This document shows, piece by piece, positions 26,957-35,385 of a stretch of DNA of 64,000 nt. The stretch is taken from the NCBI GenBank assembly GCA_944349335.1, contig CALVMW010000001.1, forward strand, positions 487,671-551,670. Reading direction: 5' to 3'. The stretch comes from an uncultured Bacilli bacterium (GTDB taxonomy: Bacteria > Bacillota_I > Bacilli_A > RFN20 > CAG-288). The position numbers were made by a program, and so were the translations under genes. How positions within the stretch are numbered: the first letter of the stretch is position 1; each line of letters begins with the position of its first letter. Below the pieces are notes generated by a model. The model did no database searches. It worked only from the letters and a program-made list of their open reading frames with translations, and was not told the DNA's origin.

Positions 26957-27672
26957 TCTTTTGTAAGCTCCAAAAACAAAGTTTCTAAAGAACTATTTTC
27001 ATTCTTTAACTGTCTCAATTCTTCTAAAGTACCTGTAAAGATAATTTTTCCTTTATTAATAATTGCTAATTTATCACAGATTTTCTCTGCAACATCTAAA
27101 ACATGTGTAGATAATAAGACAGTTTTTCCCTCTAAAGCATTTTCTCGCATTATTTCTTTTAAAGTATAAAAAGATTCAGGATCTAAACCGGTTAAAGGTT
27201 CATCTAAAATAAGATTATGAGGAGAATGTAATAACATACCGATAATCATTATCTTCTGTCTCATACCATGAGAATAATTTATTATATAATCACCTAAATT
27301 ATCTTTAATATTGAATCTTTCAGCTAATTTTTCCGCTTTTTGAAGACCTTCATTTTTATCAATATTATAAATAGCTGCTATAAAAGCTAAATAATCCTCC
27401 CCTTTCATTCCTAAAAACAAATCGGGTGAATCAGGAACATAACCAAAATTTTGTTTTGCTTTAAAAGGATCATCTTTTAAAGAGATATCATCGATAAAAA
27501 TATTCCCTTTATCAGGTCTCAAAATACTAGTTATCATCTTTAATGTAGTTGATTTACCGGCACCATTAGGACCTAATAAACCAAAAATCATACCATCTTC
27601 AATAGTTAAAGATAAATTATCAACAGCGATAAGATCACCAAATTTTTTACTTATCTCTTCTAATCTAATCAT
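26953..27672 (-). CDS. ABC transporter ATP-binding protein
   Basis: A 239-residue ATPase with Walker A GPNGAGKST, signature YSHGMRQK (variant of LSGGQ, common in ABC-2 exporters), Walker B LILDEPLTGLDPE and switch His in STHVLD. It pairs with the permease downstream and overlaps the acetyltransferase gene by 8 bp, so the three genes form one operon. Confidence 0.95.
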   Translation of the reverse strand: MIRLEEISKKFGDLIAVDNLSLTIEDGMIFGLLGPNGAGKSTTLKMITSILRPDKGNIFIDDISLKDDPFKAKQNFGYVPDSPDLFLGMKGEDYLAFIAAIYNIDKNEGLQKAEKLAERFNIKDNLGDYIINYSHGMRQKIMIIGMLLHSPHNLILDEPLTGLDPESFYTLKEIMRENALEGKTVLLSTHVLDVAEKICDKLAIINKGKIIFTGTLEELRQLKNENSSLETLFLELTKE

Positions 27673-28276
27673 GTTTTATCCCCATCGAATCTTTTTCACT
27701 AATTTCTCTATAAACTTTACAAGGATTACCAAAAGCAAGAGAGAAAGGAGGAACATCTTTTGTCACAACCGAACCAGAACCTATAACTGATCCTCTATGA
27801 ATAGTAACTCCACCATTTATAACAACATTTCCACCTATCCAGCAATCATCTTCAATAGTGATTGGTTTTCCATATTCTAAATTATGATATGAACCATCTT
27901 CTTTCATAAATATATTTCTTTCTTCATAACGAAGAGGGTGAAGAGGAGTAAGAAGTGAAACATTAGGACCAATAAAAACATTATTACCAATCTTAACTGG
28001 CAAAACATCTAAAATAGTTAAGTTGAAATTAGCATAAAAATTATCACCGATAGTCGTATTAATGCCATAATCAACAAAGATCGGTCCCTGGAAGAAAACA
28101 TTTTTACCGGCATTAGGGAAAAGGTCTTTAATTATCTTTTCTCTTTCATCAGTCATTGTCTCATCACTTTCACTATAATGCCTAGCTAAAAGATGCGCTT
28201 TTCTTCTTAATCGAACTAATTCTTCATCACTTGAATCATAGAGATAGCCAGCTATCATTTTTTCTCTTTCAGTCAT
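27665..28276 (-). CDS. maa: Maltose/galactoside O-acetyltransferase family protein
   Basis: A 203-residue left-handed beta-helix acetyltransferase. The N-terminal MTEREKMIAGYLYDSSDEEL is the Mac domain; hexapeptide repeats follow, with the loop GPNVSLLTPLHPL carrying the catalytic His and the C-terminal GSGSVVTKDVPPFSLAFGNP. It would transfer acetyl from acetyl-CoA to a sugar hydroxyl. AGGGTG precedes the ATG. First gene of the operon with the ABC exporter. Confidence 0.9.
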   Translation of the reverse strand: MTEREKMIAGYLYDSSDEELVRLRRKAHLLARHYSESDETMTDEREKIIKDLFPNAGKNVFFQGPIFVDYGINTTIGDNFYANFNLTILDVLPVKIGNNVFIGPNVSLLTPLHPLRYEERNIFMKEDGSYHNLEYGKPITIEDDCWIGGNVVINGGVTIHRGSVIGSGSVVTKDVPPFSLAFGNPCKVYREISEKDSMGIKHD

Positions 28277-28345
28277 AATTTCACCCTCTAAAATTATATA
28301 TTATGTGTGAATAAAAGAAAAAGGGAGGAAAAGCAATAATTATTC

Positions 28346-28374
28346 TTGATTATTATTTAACAATCTAATAAAAT
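28346..28374 (+). promoter_or_regulatory. Promoter of the tRNA-Met/tRNA-Ile2 pair
   Basis: TTGATT (28346-28351) and TAAAAT (28369-28374) with 17-bp spacing, 19 bp before the first tRNA. Confidence 0.75.
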
Positions 28375-28393
28375 ACTTTGTGCGTCTATTAAT

Positions 28394-28470
28394 GGCTGTG
28401 TAGCTCAGTTGGTTAGAGCGTCCGGCTCATACCCGGTATGTCAAGAGTTCGAATCTCCTCACAGCCACCA
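28394..28470 (+). tRNA. tRNA-Met (CAT), elongator type, CCA encoded
   Basis: A 77-nt cloverleaf with perfect acceptor GGCTGTG/CACAGCC, D arm GCTC/GAGC, loop CTCATAC with CAT at 28428-28430 and T33 present, T loop TTCGAAT and encoded CCA. G1-C72 is paired, so it is not an initiator. It resembles Bacillus elongator tRNA-Met (CATACCCG). Confidence 0.93.
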
Positions 28471-28477
28471 TCGTTAT

Positions 28478-28554
28478 GGATCAATAGCTCAATTGGTTAG
28501 AGTCCACGGCCCATAACCGTGTTGTTACAGGTTCAAGTCCTGTTTGATCCACCA
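28478..28554 (+). tRNA. tRNA-Ile2 (CAT), likely lysidine-modified, with C33
   Basis: A 77-nt cloverleaf with acceptor GGATCAA/TTGATCC, a 5-bp anticodon stem CACGG/CCGTG and loop CCCATAA; anticodon CAT is at 28512-28514. Its stem and loop resemble Firmicutes tRNA-Ile(CAT), whose C34 is converted to lysidine by TilS to read AUA, rather than tRNA-Met. Position 33 (28511) is C instead of the nearly universal U. Acceptor, D and T arms are otherwise normal, so it does not look broken. Confidence 0.85.
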
Positions 28555-28602
28555 GTATTAAAAACAAAAGCAAAAGATAGAGTAGATAAGCATTAAATAT
28601 AT

Positions 28603-28629
28603 TGCCATCCAAAGCGGATGGCATTTTTT
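28603..28629 (+). terminator. Terminator of the tRNA pair
   Basis: TGCCATCC and GGATGGCA form an 8-bp perfect stem with a 5-nt loop, then six T. Confidence 0.85.
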
Positions 28630-28659
28630 AATTGCAAAGAATAATTAACAAACGATACA

Positions 28660-28688
28660 TTGTAAAATTTAATAAAAAAAGATACAAT
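28660..28688 (+). promoter_or_regulatory. Promoter of the signal peptidase gene
   Basis: TTGTAA (28660-28665) and TACAAT (28683-28688) with 17-bp spacing, 39 bp before ATG 28728. Confidence 0.65.
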
Positions 28689-28727
28689 ATGTACTAACAA
28701 CACAGCTACCTACGACTTGGAGGGTAT

Positions 28728-29825
28728 ATGAATAATATTTCTATCATCGCTTCTGTTGTAGCTTGTATACTTCTTACCATCTTTTTTATTGCTGTTTTAA
28801 GCATAGTTTATAAAAATAAAAAGAGTCTTATTTTAGCGCAAAAATTAGATGGTGACATCAAAGAAAACATCGCATACGAATACAGCAAGTATAATGAAAA
28901 AACTGCAAAATATTCCTCTTTTGAAGAATATATTAACAAAAAAGCTTCTTGTAAATCTGTCCGCACAATTATAACTGATGCGATTTTAATACTTATTGAA
29001 ATAGTTGCCCTAGCCATTTTAGTTTTAGCTATTAGTTATAGAGCGATGAATGAACAAATATTTATCAATGATACCTGCTTTTTAGTAGTTGAAACTGGTT
29101 CCATGGAAGAAAAGAATACAAGTAACCAATATTTGATAGAAAATAATTTAAATGATCAAATTCCTACTAATTCTTTCGTCTCTATAACAAATTTAAAAGA
29201 TAATGAAGAGCCTGAATTATATAAGATTTATGCTTTCTATTCTGCTGAAGATGAAGTATTAATTCATAGGCTTATCGGAATCAACGAAGATGGTAATTAT
29301 ATCTTTAGAGGAGATAGTAACTCTCTTTCTTTAAAAGCGGAAATAGACGTTCCTCTAGGTGATATCATCGGTGTTTATAATAATGATGCTAATCAAGCTT
29401 TAGGTACTACTATTGTTTTCTTCAAATCTCCTATGGGATTAGTTGTACTCTTCTTAATTGCTGTTTTATTAATTTCTAATAATGTTTATTCTTGTAAGCT
29501 CAATAAACTTATTCAAGAACGCTACAATGCTCTTTATCCTCACGCTAGCGATATTTATTTACAATATCTTGCTATCGATGAAGAAAGAGAAAAATCTGCT
29601 CATATTCTTAATGATATAAGAGAGTTTGAAAGTGGTGATATATGCTTAGTTTTAAGTAGTAAAAATAATCTTCAAACTGGAGATAAAGTAAAAATAATTC
29701 AAATTATTGATGAAAAGTATGTTCTTTGTTCCTTAATAAACAATCAAGATTATGAGGCCTCTGCTATCAAGGTAGCTAAAAACAATCTCGTTAAAACATC
29801 TGGTAATACCACTGTAAATAAGTGA
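28728..29825 (+). CDS. Signal peptidase I of the SipW (ER) type
   Basis: A 365-residue membrane peptidase. One helix at the N-terminus and a second near residues 85-105 precede the catalytic region: Ser in ETGSMEEK, His in VLIHRLIGI in the place of the bacterial Lys (the Ser-His ER/SipW class), and the FRGDSN box. A third helix (about 228-248) is followed by a cytoplasmic tail of about 110 residues that is longer than usual. Such enzymes process dedicated surface proteins; the likely client is encoded next door. GGAGGG precedes the ATG. Confidence 0.88.
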   Translation: MNNISIIASVVACILLTIFFIAVLSIVYKNKKSLILAQKLDGDIKENIAYEYSKYNEKTAKYSSFEEYINKKASCKSVRTIITDAILILIEIVALAILVLAISYRAMNEQIFINDTCFLVVETGSMEEKNTSNQYLIENNLNDQIPTNSFVSITNLKDNEEPELYKIYAFYSAEDEVLIHRLIGINEDGNYIFRGDSNSLSLKAEIDVPLGDIIGVYNNDANQALGTTIVFFKSPMGLVVLFLIAVLLISNNVYSCKLNKLIQERYNALYPHASDIYLQYLAIDEEREKSAHILNDIREFESGDICLVLSSKNNLQTGDKVKIIQIIDEKYVLCSLINNQDYEASAIKVAKNNLVKTSGNTTVNK

Positions 29826-29863
29826 TTACATATTTTTTTGCAAATTATTGAAAGGAGATTAAA

Positions 29864-31978
29864 ATGCAAAAGAAAAAAGTTGGCGGATCTCTCTTACTTA
29901 CTTCTTTAGCAGCATTAACAGTTGTCGGTGTCGGCCTTGCAGCTTTTACTGCCACTACTGGTACAGCAGATTTTGCTATTGAGTTCATCGATGATTCTTC
30001 CACGGGAACTATAGTAGTAGATAGTAGTTCAGCTGACACAACCTTACAGGTTATTGAAGAAACAAGAATCGCTCAATTCTCCAATAACATTCAATTCAAT
30101 TACACTGCCCCTGAAGAATTCGTTTTAACTGAAGATATTCAATTAAAATGGACTGTCACTCTCCCCTCTGACTTCGATACTTATTTTGATGTCACAACAA
30201 CCACTGGTGTCTTAGATCAAGATGTTGGTGCTTTCAATTCTGAAACAAATTCCACACATTATACATTACCTTATAACGCTTTAGGTGCTTCATTAAAAGA
30301 AGAGGCTGATTATGATGCAGCTAAAACAGCCTTCAATGGTGAAAAAGTCACTATTACTGTTGAAACAGTTGAACCTACATCAACTGATGTACCTGTTTCC
30401 TCAATCGAAATCAATAGTGAAAACCTCACCTTAAAAGTCGGTGATACAACTACATTGACAGCCACTGTCAATCCTGATAATGCAACTGATAAAACTATCA
30501 CCTGGTCTAGCTCTACACCTGCTGTCGCTACAATCAGTGATGCTGGTGTCATCAATGCTTTAGATGTCGGTCAAACAACCATCACTGCTAAAGCTGGTGA
30601 ACAAACAGATTCTATCACCTTAACAGTTGAAGAAAAATCTTCTCAAACTGAGACAATAGTCGAAACTGGTAAATTAGGTCTCTGGCAGACTGGTTTAAAT
30701 AAAGCTCTCTACTTTACTGGAGCAATGGATGGTTATTACTTCGGTACTACAGAAACTTATAATGATGGTGTAACTATCGATGTTATTGAAGCTGCTGAAG
30801 GCGTCTATTTAAAAATCCAAGATGGACAATATATCGCTGCTCGCTTAAATGAAGGTCATAATAATATCATCATGCAAGATGATCCATATGCATGGAGCTA
30901 TAATGATGAATATGATGCCTACTACACTAATTTAGGTGCAAATGATCTTTGGATCGGTAATTCTAAAAGTTATGATACTCTTTCTTTAAATGATTGGGAT
31001 TACATCGCTAATGCTGGTAACAACGTCGCTCACGTCGTTCAAGCTGAAATTGAAGCTCCGGAAATTGATGTACCTGTCGATGTTGATACAGGCGTTGATT
31101 TAGCCGAAGGTACATTCAAACTTGGCTTCTATCAAAAAACTTTAAAAGAATACTATTACTTTACTGGTGAAGCAGCCAATACTTATTATGGTGGATCAAC
31201 AACTAATATTGCAGAAGCTGCTGATATCACAGTCGATGTTCTTGATGATGCTGCTAATACATTCACCATGCAATTAGATAATGGAAAATATCTCGGTGCC
31301 ACAGTCAGTGGAACTTTTACTAACTTTGTTTTCAATTTAGATGATCCTTTCACTTGGACTTATGATGATGAAACTCATATGATCAGTGCTACTGTCGATA
31401 CAACAGAACTTTATATTGGCACTTATGGTTCATTTAATACCTTCTCTGTTTCTACAATGGACCACCTTGAAAACTCTGATACTTGCCTCGCTCACTTATA
31501 TGCTTCTTCAACTGATCCTGATCCTGAACCAGAGCCTAGCGATGCATTAGCAAGCTATAATATTACTGCACCCGGTAGCAGCAATACTGAAATAGATGGC
31601 TCAGCTTTATTATCTATATTAACTAGTGCCTGCTCTAGTGGAACTAATATTATTACCGAAATCACAGCGACATCTAAAGTATATGAAGGCTATTCTAATT
31701 ATCTGAATTTAGGTCTTAAATTTGGAACTAGTAGTAAAGCTGGAACCTTCACTGCAAGTTTAAATACTAATGTTTCGAAAGTTGTTGTTAAAGCAGCTGG
31801 TTGGAAAACAAGTGACACCTTATCCGTTAATGATGTTGCTCAACCTACTCCCTTTACAGTTACTTATGAAGATGCAGATCCGCTTCTTGAATTAACTTAC
31901 ACATTCACTGCTACAAATACTGTCACTTTCGATTTTGCTAATCGCGGCTTCATTCAAAGCATTGAATTCTACGCTTAA
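29864..31978 (+). CDS. Large secreted surface protein with BIG2 domain and tandem repeats
   Basis: A 704-residue secreted protein. The N-terminus (KKKVGGSLLLTSLAALTVVG, then AAFTATTGTADFAIEF) resembles TasA/CalY-type substrates of SipW. Domains in order: beta-rich region (about 30-180); a BIG2 Ig-like domain (about 182-262; LTLKVGDTTTLTATVNPDNA, ITWSSSTPAVATIS); two related domains of about 130 residues (starting GKLGLWQTGLNKALYFTGA and FKLGFYQKTLKEYYYFTGE); and a C-terminal beta-sandwich-like domain. No LPXTG or membrane anchor is visible. AAAGGAG precedes the ATG. Probably a matrix or adhesion protein. Confidence 0.8.
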   Translation: MQKKKVGGSLLLTSLAALTVVGVGLAAFTATTGTADFAIEFIDDSSTGTIVVDSSSADTTLQVIEETRIAQFSNNIQFNYTAPEEFVLTEDIQLKWTVTLPSDFDTYFDVTTTTGVLDQDVGAFNSETNSTHYTLPYNALGASLKEEADYDAAKTAFNGEKVTITVETVEPTSTDVPVSSIEINSENLTLKVGDTTTLTATVNPDNATDKTITWSSSTPAVATISDAGVINALDVGQTTITAKAGEQTDSITLTVEEKSSQTETIVETGKLGLWQTGLNKALYFTGAMDGYYFGTTETYNDGVTIDVIEAAEGVYLKIQDGQYIAARLNEGHNNIIMQDDPYAWSYNDEYDAYYTNLGANDLWIGNSKSYDTLSLNDWDYIANAGNNVAHVVQAEIEAPEIDVPVDVDTGVDLAEGTFKLGFYQKTLKEYYYFTGEAANTYYGGSTTNIAEAADITVDVLDDAANTFTMQLDNGKYLGATVSGTFTNFVFNLDDPFTWTYDDETHMISATVDTTELYIGTYGSFNTFSVSTMDHLENSDTCLAHLYASSTDPDPEPEPSDALASYNITAPGSSNTEIDGSALLSILTSACSSGTNIITEITATSKVYEGYSNYLNLGLKFGTSSKAGTFTASLNTNVSKVVVKAAGWKTSDTLSVNDVAQPTPFTVTYEDADPLLELTYTFTATNTVTFDFANRGFIQSIEFYA

Positions 31979-31994
31979 TTAAACTTAATAAATA

Positions 31995-32026
31995 AAAAGG
32001 GTTAGGAGAAATCCTAACCCTTTTTT
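31995..32026. terminator. Bidirectional terminator between the surface-protein and PlsC genes
   Basis: GGGTTAGGA and TCCTAACCC form a 9-bp stem with a GAAA tetraloop. T6 follows on the plus strand and the A-run before it gives a T tract on the minus strand, so it can end both convergent genes. Confidence 0.9.
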
Positions 32027-32053
32027 AATTTATAAATAGAAAAAACAACTTCT

Positions 32054-32845
32054 TTAACGATATTGAACTTTTTTAGCTTTCTTCAATGAATAATTATTTA
32101 CTTTTTGAATACAATTTAAATCATTTTTCTTCAGCTCATCTAAAGCATCAGAAATACGGTTCTCAACTAAATCAGCAAGATTTTGAGGTGATAAATTTTC
32201 ATATTCAGAAGGATAAATGGGCTTCAAATAATGAACTTGAACAGGATATTTTTTATAGTGATATCTCTGATTTAAAATACGATCAGTAAAGTAAATAGCC
32301 ATTGGAACAATAGGAAGAGAAGCTTTAGTAGCGATCTTAAATGAGCCTGGATGAAAAGGAAGAAGATTAAAATTATTCTTTTTAGAACGCGTTCCTTCTG
32401 GGAAGATACAATAATTTAAATCAGGATACTTTTTAAGAAGTTTATTTACATTAATAAATACTTTAATTTCACTTCTTAAATCTTTTCTGTCGATATAAGA
32501 GGAATCTAACACAGTTGCAATCTTAGCGACAAAAGGCATTTTCAAAGTCTCTTTTTTAGCAAGAAAACCAAAATTAGGAGATACAGTAAAAAGAGGGATA
32601 AGCGGATCTAAAACTGAGACATGATTTCCAAAATAAATAGCTTGCTTAGGAAGCTCAGCATCCTTGCTTACAATATATTCGATATGAAAAGCCTTTTTAT
32701 TCACATCTTGTAATAAGTTAAAAGCATAATTATGCCTCTCTTCAAATGAATACTTATCAAGATTCTTCGCCATCTTTTGAATCTTTCTAAACTTGATAAG
32801 AAGAGAGGGGCCTGCCATAAGACCCATTCTTAAATATTTAATCAT
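32054..32845 (-). CDS. plsC: 1-acyl-sn-glycerol-3-phosphate acyltransferase
   Basis: PlsC adds the second acyl chain to lysophosphatidic acid at the membrane. The 263 residues contain the HX4D motif (FGNHVSVLDPL), the FPEGTRSKKN motif and the LPIVPMAIYF block. A hydrophobic N-terminal segment may sit in the membrane. Overlaps the pullulanase gene by 8 bp. Confidence 0.93.
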   Translation of the reverse strand: MIKYLRMGLMAGPSLLIKFRKIQKMAKNLDKYSFEERHNYAFNLLQDVNKKAFHIEYIVSKDAELPKQAIYFGNHVSVLDPLIPLFTVSPNFGFLAKKETLKMPFVAKIATVLDSSYIDRKDLRSEIKVFINVNKLLKKYPDLNYCIFPEGTRSKKNNFNLLPFHPGSFKIATKASLPIVPMAIYFTDRILNQRYHYKKYPVQVHYLKPIYPSEYENLSPQNLADLVENRISDALDELKKNDLNCIQKVNNYSLKKAKKVQYR

Positions 32846-34988
32846 CTTCGCTCTCTTTTTCTTCCTTGCTTACTAAGAAAACATTGATAGATAAAGCATT
32901 GATAATAGCTAAATGAACATATACTTCATGTGAAGTAACTATACCGGTATCATTAAAGATTAATGAAGCATAATCTTTAAATTCATAAGTGAAAGTGTTT
33001 TTAGATGGATTTAGGATAATATAAACATAACAATTCTTTAAATCGTAGTTAATTTTAATAGCGCCGCAAGGAAGGTTATCAAATGAAATATTTACGTTTG
33101 TAGGATCGACACCTTCCATCTCAATAAAGCGTTTCTTTAAAGTGATCGCATCTTTAAAGAAAACATACATATCTTCGCGCTCATCTAAAACACTATAATC
33201 AAAACCATTTATATCATCACCAGAGTTATAAGAATTACCATTACCTTTTTTAGAAAGACCAATCTCTTGTCCAGCATGAAAGAAAGGTATACCACAAGCG
33301 ATTAAAGTCGAGAAGTTTATCATCTTAATTCTTTTAAGAATATCTTCTACACTTTCATCATAGCAACAGCATTTAAGCTTATCAAATAGCACATGATTAT
33401 CATGGCATTCAACATAATTAAGAGATTGTTTAATGGAAGTAAACATCGGAGCAAAAGCCAAAGCGACAGAAGAACCGAGCATAACATGTTTAAAACCATC
33501 AAGGTAGTTAGGATCACCAGAAAGATAACCTTTAACAGCTAAAGTTGTTGTCTTACCCTTAACTATGTCGCGGAAACGATCATTAAAGAAGGCAACATTA
33601 GGAAGCTTATTATAGTTATAATGATTAGCCTTTAAATCAGCGGGGAGATTAGTTGGAAGATCCCAACCTTCTCCATAAAACATAATATTATTCTTCTTTT
33701 CAATACAGGCCTGATATCCTCTATTAACAGTTTCAACATCTAAAATACCCATCAAATCAAAACGGAAACCATCGACATCAAAGAAATCGATACAATGTAA
33801 AAGAGAATCGATAATCATCTTTCTACACATATAATTTCTTGTTTCTAAATCGTTACCACAGCCAGATCCATTAGAGAAAGAGCCGTCGTGATTTAAACGA
33901 ACATAATAATTAGGAACCAAGATATTAAAAGAATTATAGGAAGTATCAAAAACATGATTATAAACGACGTCCAATGTTACTCTTAATCCCTTCTTATGTA
34001 ACATACCTACTAAATTACGTAGTTCGATAATTCTGCTATAAGCACTATCGGGATAAGAAGCATAAGAACCTTCAGGAGCAAAGAAGAAAGAAGGATCATA
34101 ACCCCAGTTATAAGATTGACGAGGATTATCATCATCTATCGTTTGGAAATCTAACACTGGTTGAAGTTGAATATGCGTAACACCTAATGAACCTAAGTAG
34201 TCTAAACCCATAGGATTGTTATTCTTTGTAAGATATCCTTCTTTAGCCAAAGCATTATAAGTCCCTTTATCAGGAAGATTAGTCTTACTTGTCATATCCC
34301 TAACATCGCACTCATAAATGATAGCCTTCAAAACATCATCAAAAGGAGGTAAACAATCATCGTGAGTATCTACAGCATAAATTTTCTGAGGGTCTATAAC
34401 ATAAGAATAACGAGAATTTGAACCTAAAGCATAAGAATATGGATCTGGTACATCATAAGTTTCATCAAAAATAGTAGCAGAATAAAGGTATTTAGCCTCA
34501 TCTAAATCACCATCAATCGTTATTTCAAAAATACCGACATCTAAATTATGATCCATGACAAAAGCTTCAATCTTATCATGGTCTTTTCTTTTAAGTTTGA
34601 GGATTACTGAAGTAGAAAATGGAGAGAAGACACGGAAAGTTGTTTTTTCTTTAGAATAAATAGCACCTAACTTACCATCGTAACGATATTTCTTTTCAAA
34701 TTCTTCAGTTTTAGCTAAGAAAGAAATATCGACAGGAACAAAAAAGTTATTAAAAAGTTTTATCTCGTATTTATAACCTGGTTTGAAAGTAAAATTTTGA
34801 TAAAGTAAAGTAAAAATATAACTCGAATTAGATTCTGAAATAGAAACAGGAGAGATAACCATCACAGCTTTTCCATCTTGATATAAAGAAAAATACTTTT
34901 GAGAATTAGCTCCATAATATTCTTTACTTATTGCAACTTCGATAACATTTCCACTTTTAGCAACCGCTTGAAATAATGATTTTTTCAT
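32838..34988 (-). CDS. pulA: Type I pullulanase
   Basis: A 716-residue GH13_14 debranching enzyme that cuts alpha-1,6 bonds of pullulan and glycogen-like glucans. An N-terminal carbohydrate-binding-like region and CBM48 precede the type I signature YNWGYDP and the four GH13 regions: DVVYNH, GFRFDLMG (nucleophile Asp), YGEGWDL (acid/base Glu) and VECHDNH. No signal peptide, so it acts in the cytoplasm on imported or stored glucans. First gene of a pair with plsC. Confidence 0.95.
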   Translation of the reverse strand: MKKSLFQAVAKSGNVIEVAISKEYYGANSQKYFSLYQDGKAVMVISPVSISESNSSYIFTLLYQNFTFKPGYKYEIKLFNNFFVPVDISFLAKTEEFEKKYRYDGKLGAIYSKEKTTFRVFSPFSTSVILKLKRKDHDKIEAFVMDHNLDVGIFEITIDGDLDEAKYLYSATIFDETYDVPDPYSYALGSNSRYSYVIDPQKIYAVDTHDDCLPPFDDVLKAIIYECDVRDMTSKTNLPDKGTYNALAKEGYLTKNNNPMGLDYLGSLGVTHIQLQPVLDFQTIDDDNPRQSYNWGYDPSFFFAPEGSYASYPDSAYSRIIELRNLVGMLHKKGLRVTLDVVYNHVFDTSYNSFNILVPNYYVRLNHDGSFSNGSGCGNDLETRNYMCRKMIIDSLLHCIDFFDVDGFRFDLMGILDVETVNRGYQACIEKKNNIMFYGEGWDLPTNLPADLKANHYNYNKLPNVAFFNDRFRDIVKGKTTTLAVKGYLSGDPNYLDGFKHVMLGSSVALAFAPMFTSIKQSLNYVECHDNHVLFDKLKCCCYDESVEDILKRIKMINFSTLIACGIPFFHAGQEIGLSKKGNGNSYNSGDDINGFDYSVLDEREDMYVFFKDAITLKKRFIEMEGVDPTNVNISFDNLPCGAIKINYDLKNCYVYIILNPSKNTFTYEFKDYASLIFNDTGIVTSHEVYVHLAIINALSINVFLVSKEEKESEDD

Positions 34989-35055
34989 ATTGATCCTTTA
35001 TTAACTACTACTATCTTCTTTATTATAACAATAATTCTCCATTACTCATATTATA

Positions 35056-35385
35056 TTAAATACTTTCATCATCAATAATAATAACAGCAAAGACAAAAAT
35101 ATCATGAGAAATCGATATTAAACATGAGACTTTGTTTCCATCCTTATATAAGAAAGGCTTCCCATTTTCGTCATCTAAAATAGATAATGAACGATAATCA
35201 ATAGCCTTATCACCAGTAGCTTTAACATAGCATTCTTTACATGCAAAGCGAGAAGCTAAAAAAGTAGCGCTTTTCTTCTTTTGATAATAAATATCTAGCT
35301 CTAAAGGAGAAAGAACTCTTTTAGCTAGTTCTTCTTTATTTTCAAAACGCTCTATTAAAGTTACGTCAACACCTAAACCTTTCAT
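35056..35385 (-). CDS. acpS: Holo-[acyl-carrier-protein] synthase
   Basis: AcpS moves phosphopantetheine from CoA to acyl carrier protein. The 109 residues contain GLGVDVTLIERFENK with the metal-binding Asp and FLASRFACKECYVKATG with the second metal Glu and CoA-binding residues, then SISHDIFVFAVIII. Slightly short but complete. Overlaps the preceding M16-like gene by 4 bp. Confidence 0.93.
   Translation of the reverse strand: MKGLGVDVTLIERFENKEELAKRVLSPLELDIYYQKKKSATFLASRFACKECYVKATGDKAIDYRSLSILDDENGKPFLYKDGNKVSCLISISHDIFVFAVIIIDDESI

Noticed and set aside
28394-28554. One of the CAT tRNAs as the initiator
   Set aside because: Both have paired G1-C72 and lack the three G-C pairs of the initiator anticodon stem.
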